NCBI GenBank assembly: GCA_028277405.1
Contig: JANQGH010000001.1
Location: 1-38,133 of the forward strand
Direction: 5' to 3'
Source: Alphaproteobacteria bacterium
GTDB taxonomy: Bacteria; Pseudomonadota; Alphaproteobacteria; DSM-16000; Inquilinaceae
DNA: 38,133 nt
Under the pieces are notes generated by a model, which saw nothing but the letters and a program-made list of their open reading frames with translations, was not told where the DNA came from and ran no database searches. Position numbers and translations under genes: made by a program. This document shows, one piece after another, positions 1 to 8,110 of the stretch (position 1 is the first letter of the stretch; each line of letters opens with the position of its first letter).

Positions 1-405
1 AGCGAAATAGCCCCAATCGAAGGGCACGAAGTTCTCGTCGTCCCAGTCGATAGGCAGGTCGAGCGGCGGCAGCGTCAGCCCGTGCGGGACAACCAGCCGG
101 TCGGCCGCCGCCTCGGCCACCAGGTTCAAGTCGAGGCCGAGCACCACGTCGGCGGGGCTGTTGGCGCCCTCCAGGCGCAGACGGCTCAGCAAGGCGACAC
201 CGTCATCGACGGCGACGAAGTCGATATCGCAGCCGCATTGCGCCTCGAACAGCTCCTCGGCAACCGGTCCCGGGCCCCAGTCGGAAACGAAGGAGGAGTA
301 GGTGTAGACCGTCAAATCCTCGGCCGCCGCCAGCGATGTGCTGGCGAAAAGGGCGAGCGCGGCCAGCGTGCCGCCATGTCGGAGGTAGGGAAGGGTTCGG
401 CGCAT
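1..405 (-). CDS. thiB: Thiamine ABC transporter substrate-binding protein ThiB (N-terminal part, cut by window edge)
   Basis: The first 135 codons of a periplasmic binding protein that captures thiamine or its phosphates for the ThiBPQ importer. After a signal peptide ending near Ala-Ala-Ala-Glu, the mature start reads LTVYTYSSFVSDWGPGP, followed by the family motifs DGVALLSRLRLEG, ADVVLGLD and FVPFDWGYFA, which fit ThiB closely. The gene runs off the left edge, and thiP and thiQ would be expected beyond it. Two in-frame ATGs exist, at 411 and 405. I chose 405 because the AGAGGA ribosome-binding site lies 7 nt before it, whereas it almost touches 411. The TPP riboswitch upstream supports the thiamine role. 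Confidence 0.95.
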   Translation of the reverse strand, partial: MRRTLPYLRHGGTLAALALFASTSLAAAEDLTVYTYSSFVSDWGPGPVAEELFEAQCGCDIDFVAVDDGVALLSRLRLEGANSPADVVLGLDLNLVAEAAADRLVVPHGLTLPPLDLPIDWDDENFVPFDWGYFA

Positions 406-444
406 AGGCATGTCCTCTCGCCGACGAATGTGGAAAGAGGACCC

Positions 445-541
445 TTGGGGCGCCGCTTACCTCCCTCCGCCGGCATGATCCGGATCAGGTTCGTTGGGTT
501 GGCGTCGCCGCCTCTCAGCCCGCTTCAAGCGGACACCCCAG
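445..541 (-). promoter_or_regulatory. TPP riboswitch (THI element) ahead of thiB
   Basis: Read on the minus strand, the element starts with TGGGGTGTCCGC, has the invariant CTGAGA, then ACCC, GAACCTGATCCGGATCATG and a closing GGAGGGA, and ends in CGCCCCA, which pairs with the opening TGGGG as P1. These are the conserved parts of the thiamine-pyrophosphate aptamer. Just downstream, GTCCTCT (442 to 436) can pair with AGAGGAC (418 to 412), which contains the thiB ribosome-binding site, so ligand control is probably at translation. No T-run terminator is seen between the aptamer and the gene. Confidence 0.95.
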
Positions 542-656
542 GTAAGGTGTGCCTAAGACATGGCCGGTTCCGACCGGCCTGTCAAATCATTGTCGCGCCT
601 GCGATCGTGCCGGGCGCCTGGCACCTAGAGCCGGTTTGGGATAACCCGGCCGGTCG

Positions 657-1100
657 CTAGGATCGGCGGCGCGAGGCCGCAAACGTCGTCAGGAACGCGA
701 TGACGAGCGCGATGATCAGACTGACCCAGGCGTCACTGCCGAGGATGGACTCTTCGATCAACACGGCGCCGTCGTCGTCCGTTGCCGTGATCCGCCCGCC
801 GATGAAGATGTAGCCGATCAGGATCGCTGCCACGGCCAGCCAGCCGGCCAACACGCCAATGGTCTTCATGGCCGCCTGGCGCAGGAACCCCAGCAGCACG
901 ATGATGGCGTGACAGATCAGCGCGACGATGGCGCCAATCTGGGGCCAGACCAAATCGACCACGAAGCCAGCCTCCTCGGCCGCCGAGGTATCGACCGCCG
1001 TCAGCGAAAGAATATCCCAAGCAACGCCTATCAGGGCGACAATCGCTGCAACGATCAGCCAAAAGCCGGACATACCACTCTTGGATTGACTGCTGGCCAT
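657..1100 (-). CDS. Small integral membrane protein of unknown function, four predicted TM helices
   Basis: A 147-residue protein that I do not recognise. It has four hydrophobic stretches, at about residues 12-32, 53-75, 80-103 and 122-142, separated by short polar loops. One loop (about 105-117) is acidic (TATDDDGAVLIEE) and the protein ends in Arg-Arg-Arg-Ser. The layout resembles small four-helix inner-membrane proteins but no family motif stands out. The ATG at 1100 is preceded by AAGGAG at good spacing. It is transcribed divergently from the deacetylase-family gene at 1302, with about 200 nt of non-coding DNA between them in which I see no further gene. Confidence 0.75.
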   Translation of the reverse strand: MASSQSKSGMSGFWLIVAAIVALIGVAWDILSLTAVDTSAAEEAGFVVDLVWPQIGAIVALICHAIIVLLGFLRQAAMKTIGVLAGWLAVAAILIGYIFIGGRITATDDDGAVLIEESILGSDAWVSLIIALVIAFLTTFAASRRRS

Positions 1101-1301
1101 GCACTTGCTCCTTTCTTCGCCGTTATCGTGTGTCGATTGCTATTGAGACCTGATTCTCTCGCGAAGCGCCGTAAGACTACGCGAAATGTGCGCCGGCTCA
1201 AATCCAAATTGCAGGTCCGGCAACAGCACGGAACGGGAACGCGGTGATCGCTGGGCCCGGACCGCATTGACCCCATAGCCCGGTGACGTTAGCTGATCGT
1301 C

Positions 1302-2408
1302 ATGGACAGTCGCCCCTGGCTGATCGGCAGCGAGATCTACCGACGCTCGACCTACGGGTCGAAGCATCCGCTGGCGATACCGCGCGTCTCCACGGCCTTG
1401 GATCTGATCCGCGCCATGGGTTGGCTGGATGAGGCACGCTACATCGACAGCCCGATAGCGACGCCGGCGCAGCTTGGCCGGTTTCACGACCCGGACTATG
1501 TCGCCGCCTTGCAGGAGGCCGAGCGGGCGCAAAGCCTGCCCGCCGACCGGTCCGAACGTTACGGACTTGGCCGCAACGGCAACCCGTTCTTCACAGAGAT
1601 GTTTCGACGCCCGGCGACCGCTTGCGGTGCGTCGATCCTGGCCGCCGGCCTGCTGGCCGATGGCGGTATCGTGCACAGCCCGGCGGGCGGCACCCATCAC
1701 GGACGGCGCGATCGGGCCAGTGGCTTTTGCTATCTGAACGATCCCGCGCTTGCCATTCTGGGCCTTTTGGATCGCGGCATTGCGCCGGTCGCCTATGTCG
1801 ATATCGACGCCCATCATGGCGACGGAGTGCAGGACGCATTCGGAGGCGACGATCGGGTTTGGACGATTTCCGTGCATGAAGGTGGCCGCTGGCCGTTCAG
1901 CGGCCCAACATCCGATCGCGGCGGCGGACAGGCCCGAAACTTGGCCGTACCGGAAGCGCTGAACGACAGCGAGTTCGCGCTGATCCTGGATCGCGCGATC
2001 GTGCCTCTGGTCGAACGCATCGCGCCGGCGGTGATCGTTCTGCAGTGCGGCGCCGATGGGGTGGAAGAAGACCCGCTCGCTAGACTCAGCCTGTCCAACC
2101 GCTCCCACATGGCGGTCGTGCGCGCGCTGATGCCGATGGCGCCGCGCCTGCTCGTCCTGGGGGGCGGCGGTTACAATCCGTGGTCCGTGGGGCGGTGCTG
2201 GGCTTCGGTCTGGGCGGTTCTGAACGGCATCGATCCTGAACAACCCGTCACCCCGGCTGCGGAATCGGTCCTGCGCGGCCTCACATGGCGGCGCACGCAA
2301 GGGCGCAATCCGCCGGAGCATTGGTTCACCACCTTGGTTGATCGATCGCGGCCCGGCCCGATACGCCCGGCAATTCGAGACTTGATCAATGCCGTTTTGG
2401 CGCCATGA
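1302..2408 (+). CDS. Histone deacetylase family protein (zinc amidohydrolase, AcuC/APAH type)
   Basis: A 368-residue arginase-deacetylase fold enzyme. The landmarks are the catalytic His pair in PAGGTHHG (His132-His133), the zinc-binding VDIDAHHGDG (Asp169, His171), the third zinc ligand Asp252 in QCGADG, and the late Tyr in GGGGYNPW that polarises the scissile carbonyl. Bacterial members remove acetyl groups from lysines, polyamines or small amides; the substrate here cannot be read from the sequence. The length is normal for the family and there is no signal peptide, so it is cytoplasmic. The ATG at 1302 has only a weak ribosome-binding site. A DUF192 gene follows after 42 nt on the same strand. 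Confidence 0.92.
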   Translation: MDSRPWLIGSEIYRRSTYGSKHPLAIPRVSTALDLIRAMGWLDEARYIDSPIATPAQLGRFHDPDYVAALQEAERAQSLPADRSERYGLGRNGNPFFTEMFRRPATACGASILAAGLLADGGIVHSPAGGTHHGRRDRASGFCYLNDPALAILGLLDRGIAPVAYVDIDAHHGDGVQDAFGGDDRVWTISVHEGGRWPFSGPTSDRGGGQARNLAVPEALNDSEFALILDRAIVPLVERIAPAVIVLQCGADGVEEDPLARLSLSNRSHMAVVRALMPMAPRLLVLGGGGYNPWSVGRCWASVWAVLNGIDPEQPVTPAAESVLRGLTWRRTQGRNPPEHWFTTLVDRSRPGPIRPAIRDLINAVLAP

Positions 2409-2450
2409 TCAGGCCCTTGACTGCTTTCCGCCCGCCGCCAGGAACCCCCA

Positions 2451-2933
2451 GTGACCAAGCTGCTCTCTCTCCTCGCGCTATTCGCCGTTCTCGTTGCGGC
2501 TCCCCAAATCGGTGGTGCACAAACGCCGCAAAGCCTTGAAACCGAGGAGATCTGGATCGAGACAGCCTCCGGCGGCAGCCATCATTTCGTGGTTCAGATC
2601 GCCGACGAGCCGGACGAACAGGTCACCGGCCTCATGCATGTGACAGAGATGCCGGCCGATGGCGGCATGCTGTTCCTGTTTCCCGAGGCCGCGCCGCGCT
2701 CCTTCTGGACCATGAACACGCTTCTGTCGCTCGACATGGTGTTCATTGCCGAGGACGGCACGATCGTCAATATCGAGGAACGGACGCGGCCGTTCGACCC
2801 GTCGCGCGGCCCCGAAATGCACCGCTCGACCGGACCGGCCACGGCGGTGTTGGAGATCAATGGCGGCGTCTCGCAGCTTCTGGGCATCGCGGCGGGCGAC
2901 CGGGTCGTCCATCCGCACTTCGACGCTTCTTAG
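2451..2933 (+). CDS. Secreted DUF192 family protein
   Basis: A 160-residue protein with a signal peptide (hydrophobic core LLSLLALFAVLVAA, cleavage near GGAQ) followed by one DUF192 domain. The family pattern is clear: QVTGLMHVTEMPADGGMLF, then FPEAAPRSFWTMNT, LDMVFIAEDGTIV, and near the end AVLEINGG and IAAGDRV. DUF192 is a small beta-barrel domain common in bacteria; its biochemical role is not firmly known. The start is GTG at 2451. Its stop codon overlaps, tail to tail, that of the next gene on the minus strand. Confidence 0.88.
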   Translation: MTKLLSLLALFAVLVAAPQIGGAQTPQSLETEEIWIETASGGSHHFVVQIADEPDEQVTGLMHVTEMPADGGMLFLFPEAAPRSFWTMNTLLSLDMVFIAEDGTIVNIEERTRPFDPSRGPEMHRSTGPATAVLEINGGVSQLLGIAAGDRVVHPHFDAS

Positions 2934-3259
2934 GCGTCCGGTTCGGCGGGTGGGCCGGCGATCAGATCCTGCCAGGCGGTACCGGCTGCAAGTTGGCAGC
3001 TGCGCCCATCGGGCGATGTCGTCAGGATTATCCAGTCGCCATTGTCAGGATTGGTCAACAACTCCAACAGATCGCCGTTGCGCGCCAGGCCCATGGCAAC
3101 GGGCATTTGCTCAAACCGCTCGGCCATCAGGTTCAGCACGTGCCGGCGCTCCGGACAGGCGCGATAGTCCGTCGGCTGTGCTGCAGCCGGTTGTGCCGCA
3201 GCCGTTGTCGCGGTCACGGCAGCTAACGCAAGCGCCAGTACGAGAGACTGTCGAAGCAT
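2930..3259 (-). CDS. Small secreted protein of unknown function
   Basis: A 109-residue protein with a typical Sec signal peptide (MLRQSLVLALALAAVTATTA, cleavage near AAAQ). The mature part is about 85 residues. It contains two Cys, one in YRACPER and one in GRSCQL, that could form a disulfide, and a stretch ending in GDWIILTTSPDG that looks like a beta-hairpin. I recognise no family. The ATG at 3259 follows GGAAAGG and gives a proper signal peptide; an upstream in-frame start would add an Arg-rich extension before it and is unlikely. Confidence 0.7.
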   Translation of the reverse strand: MLRQSLVLALALAAVTATTAAAQPAAAQPTDYRACPERRHVLNLMAERFEQMPVAMGLARNGDLLELLTNPDNGDWIILTTSPDGRSCQLAAGTAWQDLIAGPPAEPDA

Positions 3260-3461
3260 AGGGCCTTTCCATCGGCGGCGGTCACCCGAGCGCGACGGCG
3301 CCAGCCGACTCAGCACTGTAGAGACCTCGGCATCGCTTCGCCAGCGCTACAACGCTTGGTTGATCACTTTTCGGCGATAGTGCGACCCGTCGCTGCCGTG
3401 GTTGCCATCTGCGCGACTTGTCGCGGCCGGTCTTGGGTGTTATGTCCCCAGCCTTATTGCA

Positions 3462-3538
3462 CGGGGCGTAGCGCAGCCTGGTAGCGCGCCTGCTTTGGGA
3501 GCAGGATGTCGGCGGTTCAAATCCGTCCGCCCCGACCA
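3462..3538 (+). tRNA. tRNA-Pro (anticodon TGG)
   Basis: A 77-nt cloverleaf. The acceptor arms CGGGGCG and CGCCCCG are fully paired, and discriminator A and an encoded CCA follow. The anticodon stem is CCTGC/GCAGG with loop TTTGGGA, giving anticodon TGG at 3496-3498. The T-loop is GTTCAAATC. Confidence 0.97.
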
Positions 3539-3584
3539 TCGCAAGGGTCGATCTCGGGCGGCCGGGCAGAGGAGCGGACGGGAG

Positions 3585-3881
3585 ATGACGGTCAGGGCAC
3601 GCATCTATCAGCCGGCCAAGACGGCCATGCAGTCGGGCCGGGCGAAAACCCATCGCTGGGTCTTGGAGTACGAACCGGTCACGCCGCGCCGGCCGGAGCC
3701 GCTGATGGGCTGGATCAGCTCCGGCGATACGCTGAACCAGATCCGCCTGCGCTTCGAGACCGAGGAAGAGGCGGTCGCCTTCGCCAAGCGCAAGGGGCTG
3801 GACTACTCGGTCGAACGGCCGCACGAACGCCACGTCACCCCCAGAAACTATGCCGATAATTTTCGGCCGCGGCCGCGCTGA
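3585..3881 (+). CDS. NDUFS4-type NADH:ubiquinone oxidoreductase accessory subunit
   Basis: A 98-residue protein of the complex I 18-kDa subunit family (NDUFS4/ETC_C1), found in alphaproteobacteria and mitochondria. It shows the family order: an N-terminal ARIYQPAKTAMQSG, then the Trp-rich core HRWVLEYEP and LMGWISSGDT, and the C-terminal FETEEEAVAFAKRKGLDY. It is expected on the peripheral arm of complex I in the cytoplasm, where it stabilises assembly. An in-frame upstream start would run through the tRNA-Pro gene, so the ATG at 3585, preceded by GGAG, is the start. It lies between two tRNA genes, away from any nuo operon. Confidence 0.92.
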   Translation: MTVRARIYQPAKTAMQSGRAKTHRWVLEYEPVTPRRPEPLMGWISSGDTLNQIRLRFETEEEAVAFAKRKGLDYSVERPHERHVTPRNYADNFRPRPR

Positions 3882-3906
3882 AAAAGCATCGCTCGCGGCC
3901 CTGGAC

Positions 3907-3983
3907 GCGCCCTTAGCTCAGCTGGATAGAGCACCGGCCTTCTAAGCCGACGGTCGCAGGTTCGAGTCCTGCAGGGCGCGCCA
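3907..3983 (+). tRNA. tRNA-Arg (anticodon TCT)
   Basis: A 77-nt cloverleaf with paired acceptor arms GCGCCCT/AGGGCGC, discriminator G, encoded CCA, D-arm GCTC...GAGC and T-arm GCAGG/CCTGC around TTCGAGT. The anticodon loop CTTCTAA gives TCT at 3941-3943. The outermost anticodon-stem pair is a C-A mismatch. Confidence 0.97.
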
Positions 3984-4053
3984 TTCTTGACGAAAGCGGT
4001 GAGGCGGTCTTGAGTTGCAAATCGTCGCATCATCTGCTCGAAGGGATTTAAGG

Positions 4054-4566
4054 ATGGCTGCCAGACATCTCTTTTTCGTAACGGCCCTGCTGGTGGTGCC
4101 GGCCTTGACCATCTTGCCCGATTCGGCTTCCGGCCAAGATGCGCTGGAGCCATTTTGCGGGGAGTTCGAGGCCGTACGGCATCAGGACCTCATCACCTTC
4201 ATCAATCATGGCAACGAGGGCGTCTCACCGGGTGACGTCCGCATTTTGCGGTGGCAACTGGTCGATCAGGACGGCGAGCCGATCGGTGTGCAGCATGCGA
4301 CCAGCCGGGTCATGCACAGCGATACCGAGGGATCATTTCCGTTGATGGGTGCGAGCACCTTCTTGTTCGACAACGGTATCCTGATGGCCTCGGCCTTTGT
4401 GGAGTCGCGCGATCCGTCCGACACCGGCACATCGTCGGTCAGGCCCCTGGAGTGGTTCGTTTATGGTGGAACGGGGGAGTTTGCCGGCGCCACCGGCAGC
4501 ATCGTCACGACACCGACCGGCGACGGCGTCTACGACATCGCCTTTGACCTATCCTGTTCGGAGTAG
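4054..4566 (+). CDS. Secreted protein, probably allene-oxide-cyclase-like beta-barrel
   Basis: A 170-residue protein with a signal peptide (hydrophobic LFFVTALLVVPALTIL, cleavage near ASGQ). The mature part reads as alternating beta strands and ends with GGTGEFAGATGSI, then GDGVYDIAFDLSC. That Gly-rich strand pair before the last strands is typical of the allene oxide cyclase/dirigent barrel superfamily, so I infer that fold, but no activity can be assigned. The two Cys in the mature part (EPFCGEF and LSCSE) lie near the two ends and could form a disulfide. The ATG at 4054 starts a clean signal peptide; an upstream TTG would only add a charged extension. Confidence 0.65.
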   Translation: MAARHLFFVTALLVVPALTILPDSASGQDALEPFCGEFEAVRHQDLITFINHGNEGVSPGDVRILRWQLVDQDGEPIGVQHATSRVMHSDTEGSFPLMGASTFLFDNGILMASAFVESRDPSDTGTSSVRPLEWFVYGGTGEFAGATGSIVTTPTGDGVYDIAFDLSCSE

Positions 4567-4619
4567 GCTGGGCCAAATGGCCTGGATTTCCGGGCGAGCA
4601 GGGCTGCCGGCGCCGAGGC

Positions 4620-5837
4620 CTACTGCGTGGCCAGGGCATAGAGTCGCGCCATCATGGGCACGAACTGATTGTCCTCGGCGAACGGATGGCTGTTGGTGGC
4701 CCCTGTAACCACCACGTCGGTTTCGGGCGAATAGATGAAGACCGAGCGATAACCGAGGGTCTCGCCCTGATAGAACCAAAATGGGCCCAGCTCTTCTCGA
4801 AACCGTCGCGCGAAACCCAGGCTGAAGCCGGCAGGATCATCTGCCGAGACGTCGTCGATCGGCTCACCGGTCTCGACGGACACCGAGCTCAGTAACGCCT
4901 CCATCTGCGCCGGCGCCAGCACCCGTCCGGCAAAAACGGCGCGGATCCAGCGGGCGAGATCGCGCGGGCTGGAGACGATGCCGCCGGCGGCCCCCGCCCA
5001 ACTGACGTCGGCCCGACTGACATCCTGGCCCAGCAGGCCGGCCAATTGGGTTTCCTCGCAGTCCGGCACGTAGAAGCTGCACGCCGGATCCTCGAAATAG
5101 CCGCGCGCCATGCGGTCGGTCACCGGCTGCGGGTAGGCCATGGGCTGATAGAACGTGTCGCTGAGGTGCGTCGGCAGGAAGAACCGTTGGCGCAACGCCT
5201 CGCCATACGGCACGCCGCCCGCCCGCTCCGCGATCAGGCCGGCAAGAAGATAGTTGGTGTTGGAGTAGAAATAGCCGTCATTGGGCGGCAGATCGACGGT
5301 CGGGCTGGGGTAGGCAAGCGCGATCAGGCCTTCCGGGGTGAAGTGCCGATCGGGGTCCTCCGCCGCCGCGCGCATCCATTCGGGGCTCTCGGAGTAGTTT
5401 GGAATGCCGCTGGTCATGTTCAGCAGGCGCCGGATCGTGACGTCGCCCCAGGCCGGATAGTCCGGCAGCCAATCACCGACGGTCTGATCGATGTCCAGCC
5501 TGCCCTCCGCCTCCAGGGCCAGGATCAGTGCCGAGGTGAAGGCCTTGGTATTGCTGCCGATCTGAAACAGGGTGTCGCCGGTGATCGGCGTGGCCCCGTC
5601 ACGCCCGGTCGTGCCGGCAAACAGTTCAATCCCCGGGCCCGGATCACCCAGGCTAATGTAGACCGAAACACCCGTGATGCCTTCGGCCTCGCCGCGTTCG
5701 GCCAGATAGGCGTCGATGATCGCTTGATAATCGTCGATCGACTGGGCCGATGCCGGCGTGGCCGATGCCAGCATGAGCCCGGTAAGGCCCAGGGCCATGG
5801 ACGTCCGCCTGACAGCTCGACACAGCGCAGTGAACAT
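4620..5837 (-). CDS. Periplasmic serine hydrolase, beta-lactamase class C / PBP family
   Basis: A 405-residue enzyme with a Sec signal peptide ending in ATPASAQ. The beta-lactamase/transpeptidase core is present: SxxK as SNTK (nucleophile Ser95, Lys98) in LFQIGSNTKAF, and YxN as YSN (Tyr191-Asn193) in the strand FYSNTNYLLAG. The third KTG-type box is not obvious; a candidate is the GETLGYRS stretch near the C-terminus. Such proteins are often esterases, D-aminopeptidases or carboxypeptidases rather than drug-inactivating lactamases, and the missing KTG argues for the former. GAGGAA lies 5 nt before the ATG. The 238 nt upstream (5838-6075) hold no gene that I can support. Confidence 0.88.
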   Translation of the reverse strand: MFTALCRAVRRTSMALGLTGLMLASATPASAQSIDDYQAIIDAYLAERGEAEGITGVSVYISLGDPGPGIELFAGTTGRDGATPITGDTLFQIGSNTKAFTSALILALEAEGRLDIDQTVGDWLPDYPAWGDVTIRRLLNMTSGIPNYSESPEWMRAAAEDPDRHFTPEGLIALAYPSPTVDLPPNDGYFYSNTNYLLAGLIAERAGGVPYGEALRQRFFLPTHLSDTFYQPMAYPQPVTDRMARGYFEDPACSFYVPDCEETQLAGLLGQDVSRADVSWAGAAGGIVSSPRDLARWIRAVFAGRVLAPAQMEALLSSVSVETGEPIDDVSADDPAGFSLGFARRFREELGPFWFYQGETLGYRSVFIYSPETDVVVTGATNSHPFAEDNQFVPMMARLYALATQ

Positions 5838-6075
5838 CGCGGTTCCTCATCTCAGGTCCAAGGTTCGTGGCGTCAGCCCGATTTCAAGACCGACGCACGT
5901 TGCAACCTACGCGAGGAAAACTCCTTCGGCAACGGCCTGGCCTTGTTTTTGGCCGATCCGGCCGCGACAAGGTGCGAGGGTTGATCGTCGACCGTTGGTC
6001 AGCACTTTGCTGCTAGGGCCAGAGGCTGGACTGACGGAGCATTGCCGGTGGGCGGCTCGCGGGAACCGAAGCCTG

Positions 6076-6972
6076 TCAAACCGCCTCAATCCCGCGCTCG
6101 CGCGGCGCGCGATGCGCCAGCCATAGGCCGAGCGCCACCAGGGCGGTTCCGATCAGGAACTCGACCGTCAGCGGTTCGCCCAGCAGTGCCCAGCCGAGCA
6201 GGGTTGCGGTCAGGGGGCTCAACGACATGAAGACCGTGACGCGGGTCGGCGTCGTGTGGCTGAGGGCCCACAGCCAAATGTAGTAACCGACAGCGCTGGC
6301 CAGGCCGATGATCAGTACGGCGGCCCAGCCGGCGAACGTGAACACCGGCCAAGCGGCGAAAAACCCCGCCCAGCCGGCGGGAATGGTCAGGAAGATCACG
6401 GACGCCAGCATGGCGATGCCGCTGACCTGAAGGGTTGGGTATCGGCGCAGATAGGGCCGATAGAGCACGCTGCACAGGGCGCCGACCACGGCGCTGGCCA
6501 ACACTGCCAGCCCGCCAAGCCAGGCGCTTTCATGCAGGTCGGCGAGCCCGAAATGGTCGTAGACCGCGAAGCCGACCCCGGCGATGGTCAGCAGCACACC
6601 GCCGGTCTTGTAGCCGGTCATCGTTTCGTTGCCCAGCATTGCCCCGAAGGTCAGTGTCCACAGGGGCATCGTGGCGAAGATCAGCGCCGCCAGGCCGGAC
6701 GAGACGAACTGCAGGCCGTAATTCAGCAACATGATCAGGATGCCGAACTGACCGATCCCCAAGAGCGCGATGGGGGCGAGATCGCGGCGGCGAAACCGGA
6801 CCTTTGACGACGCCAGGACTGCCGGCAGCAACAGGACCAACGCGATGGCATAGCGCAGCAGGGCCAGCGAGGACGGATCTGTCTGGTCGATGGCAAAGCG
6901 CGTCGCCACGATGCCGATGCCGACAAGCACACCCGTCGCCATGGAGGCGAGAAGGGGCAGCGTCGCGACCAT
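6076..6972 (-). CDS. EamA-family drug/metabolite transporter (DMT)
   Basis: A 298-residue inner-membrane protein with about ten hydrophobic helices in two homologous five-helix halves, the EamA arrangement. Family features include LLRYAIALVLLLPAV in the first half, and SLSPLTATLLGWALLGEPL near the end of the second half, which is the usual EamA repeat signature. Members export amino acids, purines or other metabolites; the substrate is not evident. The gene begins 6 nt after the MarR-GNAT gene on the same strand, so they are almost certainly co-transcribed, and the exporter may clear the compound that the regulator senses. Confidence 0.9.
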   Translation of the reverse strand: MVATLPLLASMATGVLVGIGIVATRFAIDQTDPSSLALLRYAIALVLLLPAVLASSKVRFRRRDLAPIALLGIGQFGILIMLLNYGLQFVSSGLAALIFATMPLWTLTFGAMLGNETMTGYKTGGVLLTIAGVGFAVYDHFGLADLHESAWLGGLAVLASAVVGALCSVLYRPYLRRYPTLQVSGIAMLASVIFLTIPAGWAGFFAAWPVFTFAGWAAVLIIGLASAVGYYIWLWALSHTTPTRVTVFMSLSPLTATLLGWALLGEPLTVEFLIGTALVALGLWLAHRAPRERGIEAV

Positions 6973-6978
6973 CTTGGT

Positions 6979-7926
6979 TCAGCGCGGTCCGTTTTGGCCG
7001 AGATCGAGTTCCCAATCCTGGCCGATCAGGTCATGGCCGAAGCTGTGATGGGGTGCCTCGTCGACCAGCGCGTAACCGGCCCGTTCGTAGATCCGGCGCG
7101 CGGCGAGGAGATTGCCGTTGGTCCACAGCGTGATCTTGCGATAGCCGACGCGGCGGGCGAAGGTTTCACACTCGCGCACCAGTCGCGCGCCGATGCCCAG
7201 CCCACGGGCCGACGGTTCGACAAAAAGCAGTCGAAGCTTGGCGACGTGATCGGTCTTGCGGACCAGAAACACGCTGCCGACATTGACGCCGTCCCGCTCG
7301 GCAATCCAACAGCGTTCGCGCTTTGGGTCGAAGTTTTTCAGGAAATCCGCAGCGATGGTCGCGACCAGCGCCTCGAAACTGTCGTCCCAGCCATATTCCT
7401 CGGCGTAAAACGCGCCGTGGCGTTGCACGACCCAGCCGATGTCGCCGGGCTGATGGGGCCGCAAGATGTAGGGTGGCACGGCTTCGGGATCATCGCCTAG
7501 AAGGCCCTCGACCGTGTTCAACGAGGCGATCAGCCGACGCTGCTGCCTCGGCGACAGCTTCTCGAGCTCATCGCTGAACTTCCTGTGCGACCGTTCGTTC
7601 AACATGTCGAAGGCGGCGTGGCCATCATCCGTCAGCCTTAGCAGGGTCTGCCGCCCGTCTTGGTCGGACCGGCGTTTGGACAACAGGCCCGCCTTCGTCA
7701 GACGCTGCAAAACCCGGCTGAGATAGCCGGCATCCAGGTCCAGGTCACGCCCAAGGTCAGACGCGGTCGTCTCACGCCTTTTGGCCAGTTCGTAGATCAG
7801 CCGCGCTTCGGTCAGGGAGTAGGGACTGTGCAGCATGCCGCGTGACAGCACGCCGATGCGTCTGGTGTAAAAGCGGTTGAAGGCGCGCACGGCGTCCACG
7901 TGCTCGGCCAGCGTCTGGTGGGGCAT
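6979..7926 (-). CDS. MarR-type regulator fused to a GNAT acetyltransferase
   Basis: A 315-residue two-domain protein. Residues 1-145 form a MarR winged helix: SLTEARLIYELAKR, the recognition region DAGYLSRVLQRLTKAGLL, and the wing SDQDGRQTLLRLTDDG. Residues 155-310 form a GNAT domain, with the acetyl-CoA pyrophosphate loop ARGLGIGARLV and the terminal AARRIYERAGY. Fusions of this type are known in proteobacteria. They may couple acetylation of a small molecule with control of its exporter, which fits the DMT gene immediately downstream. A target gene and effector cannot be named. The ATG at 7926 is the only sensible start for the MarR fold. Confidence 0.93.
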   Translation of the reverse strand: MPHQTLAEHVDAVRAFNRFYTRRIGVLSRGMLHSPYSLTEARLIYELAKRRETTASDLGRDLDLDAGYLSRVLQRLTKAGLLSKRRSDQDGRQTLLRLTDDGHAAFDMLNERSHRKFSDELEKLSPRQQRRLIASLNTVEGLLGDDPEAVPPYILRPHQPGDIGWVVQRHGAFYAEEYGWDDSFEALVATIAADFLKNFDPKRERCWIAERDGVNVGSVFLVRKTDHVAKLRLLFVEPSARGLGIGARLVRECETFARRVGYRKITLWTNGNLLAARRIYERAGYALVDEAPHHSFGHDLIGQDWELDLGQNGPR

Positions 7927-8110
7927 CGATGGGCCTCGTGATCCAGTTGCTTGCAGTAGGCAGGTAATTAGTTGCCGATGTCAATCATTTGTCTGCCGGG
8001 TACGTTTGCCGCCTTGCCGGTTTGCGTCGGCGTCGCAGGGCGCTGAATAACCGCGCTGCGCGCCTACATAGGGTCTTTGTGACGCGACGAAGGCCTAAAG
8101 GATCACAGCC

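Noticed and set aside
82..660. Open frame on the plus strand through the thiB start and riboswitch
   Set aside because: It lies antisense to clear thiB codons and the TPP aptamer, and its protein has no family features.
3402..3584. Upstream extension of the NDUFS4-like gene
   Set aside because: It would read through the tRNA-Pro gene; the family-typical start is the ATG at 3585.
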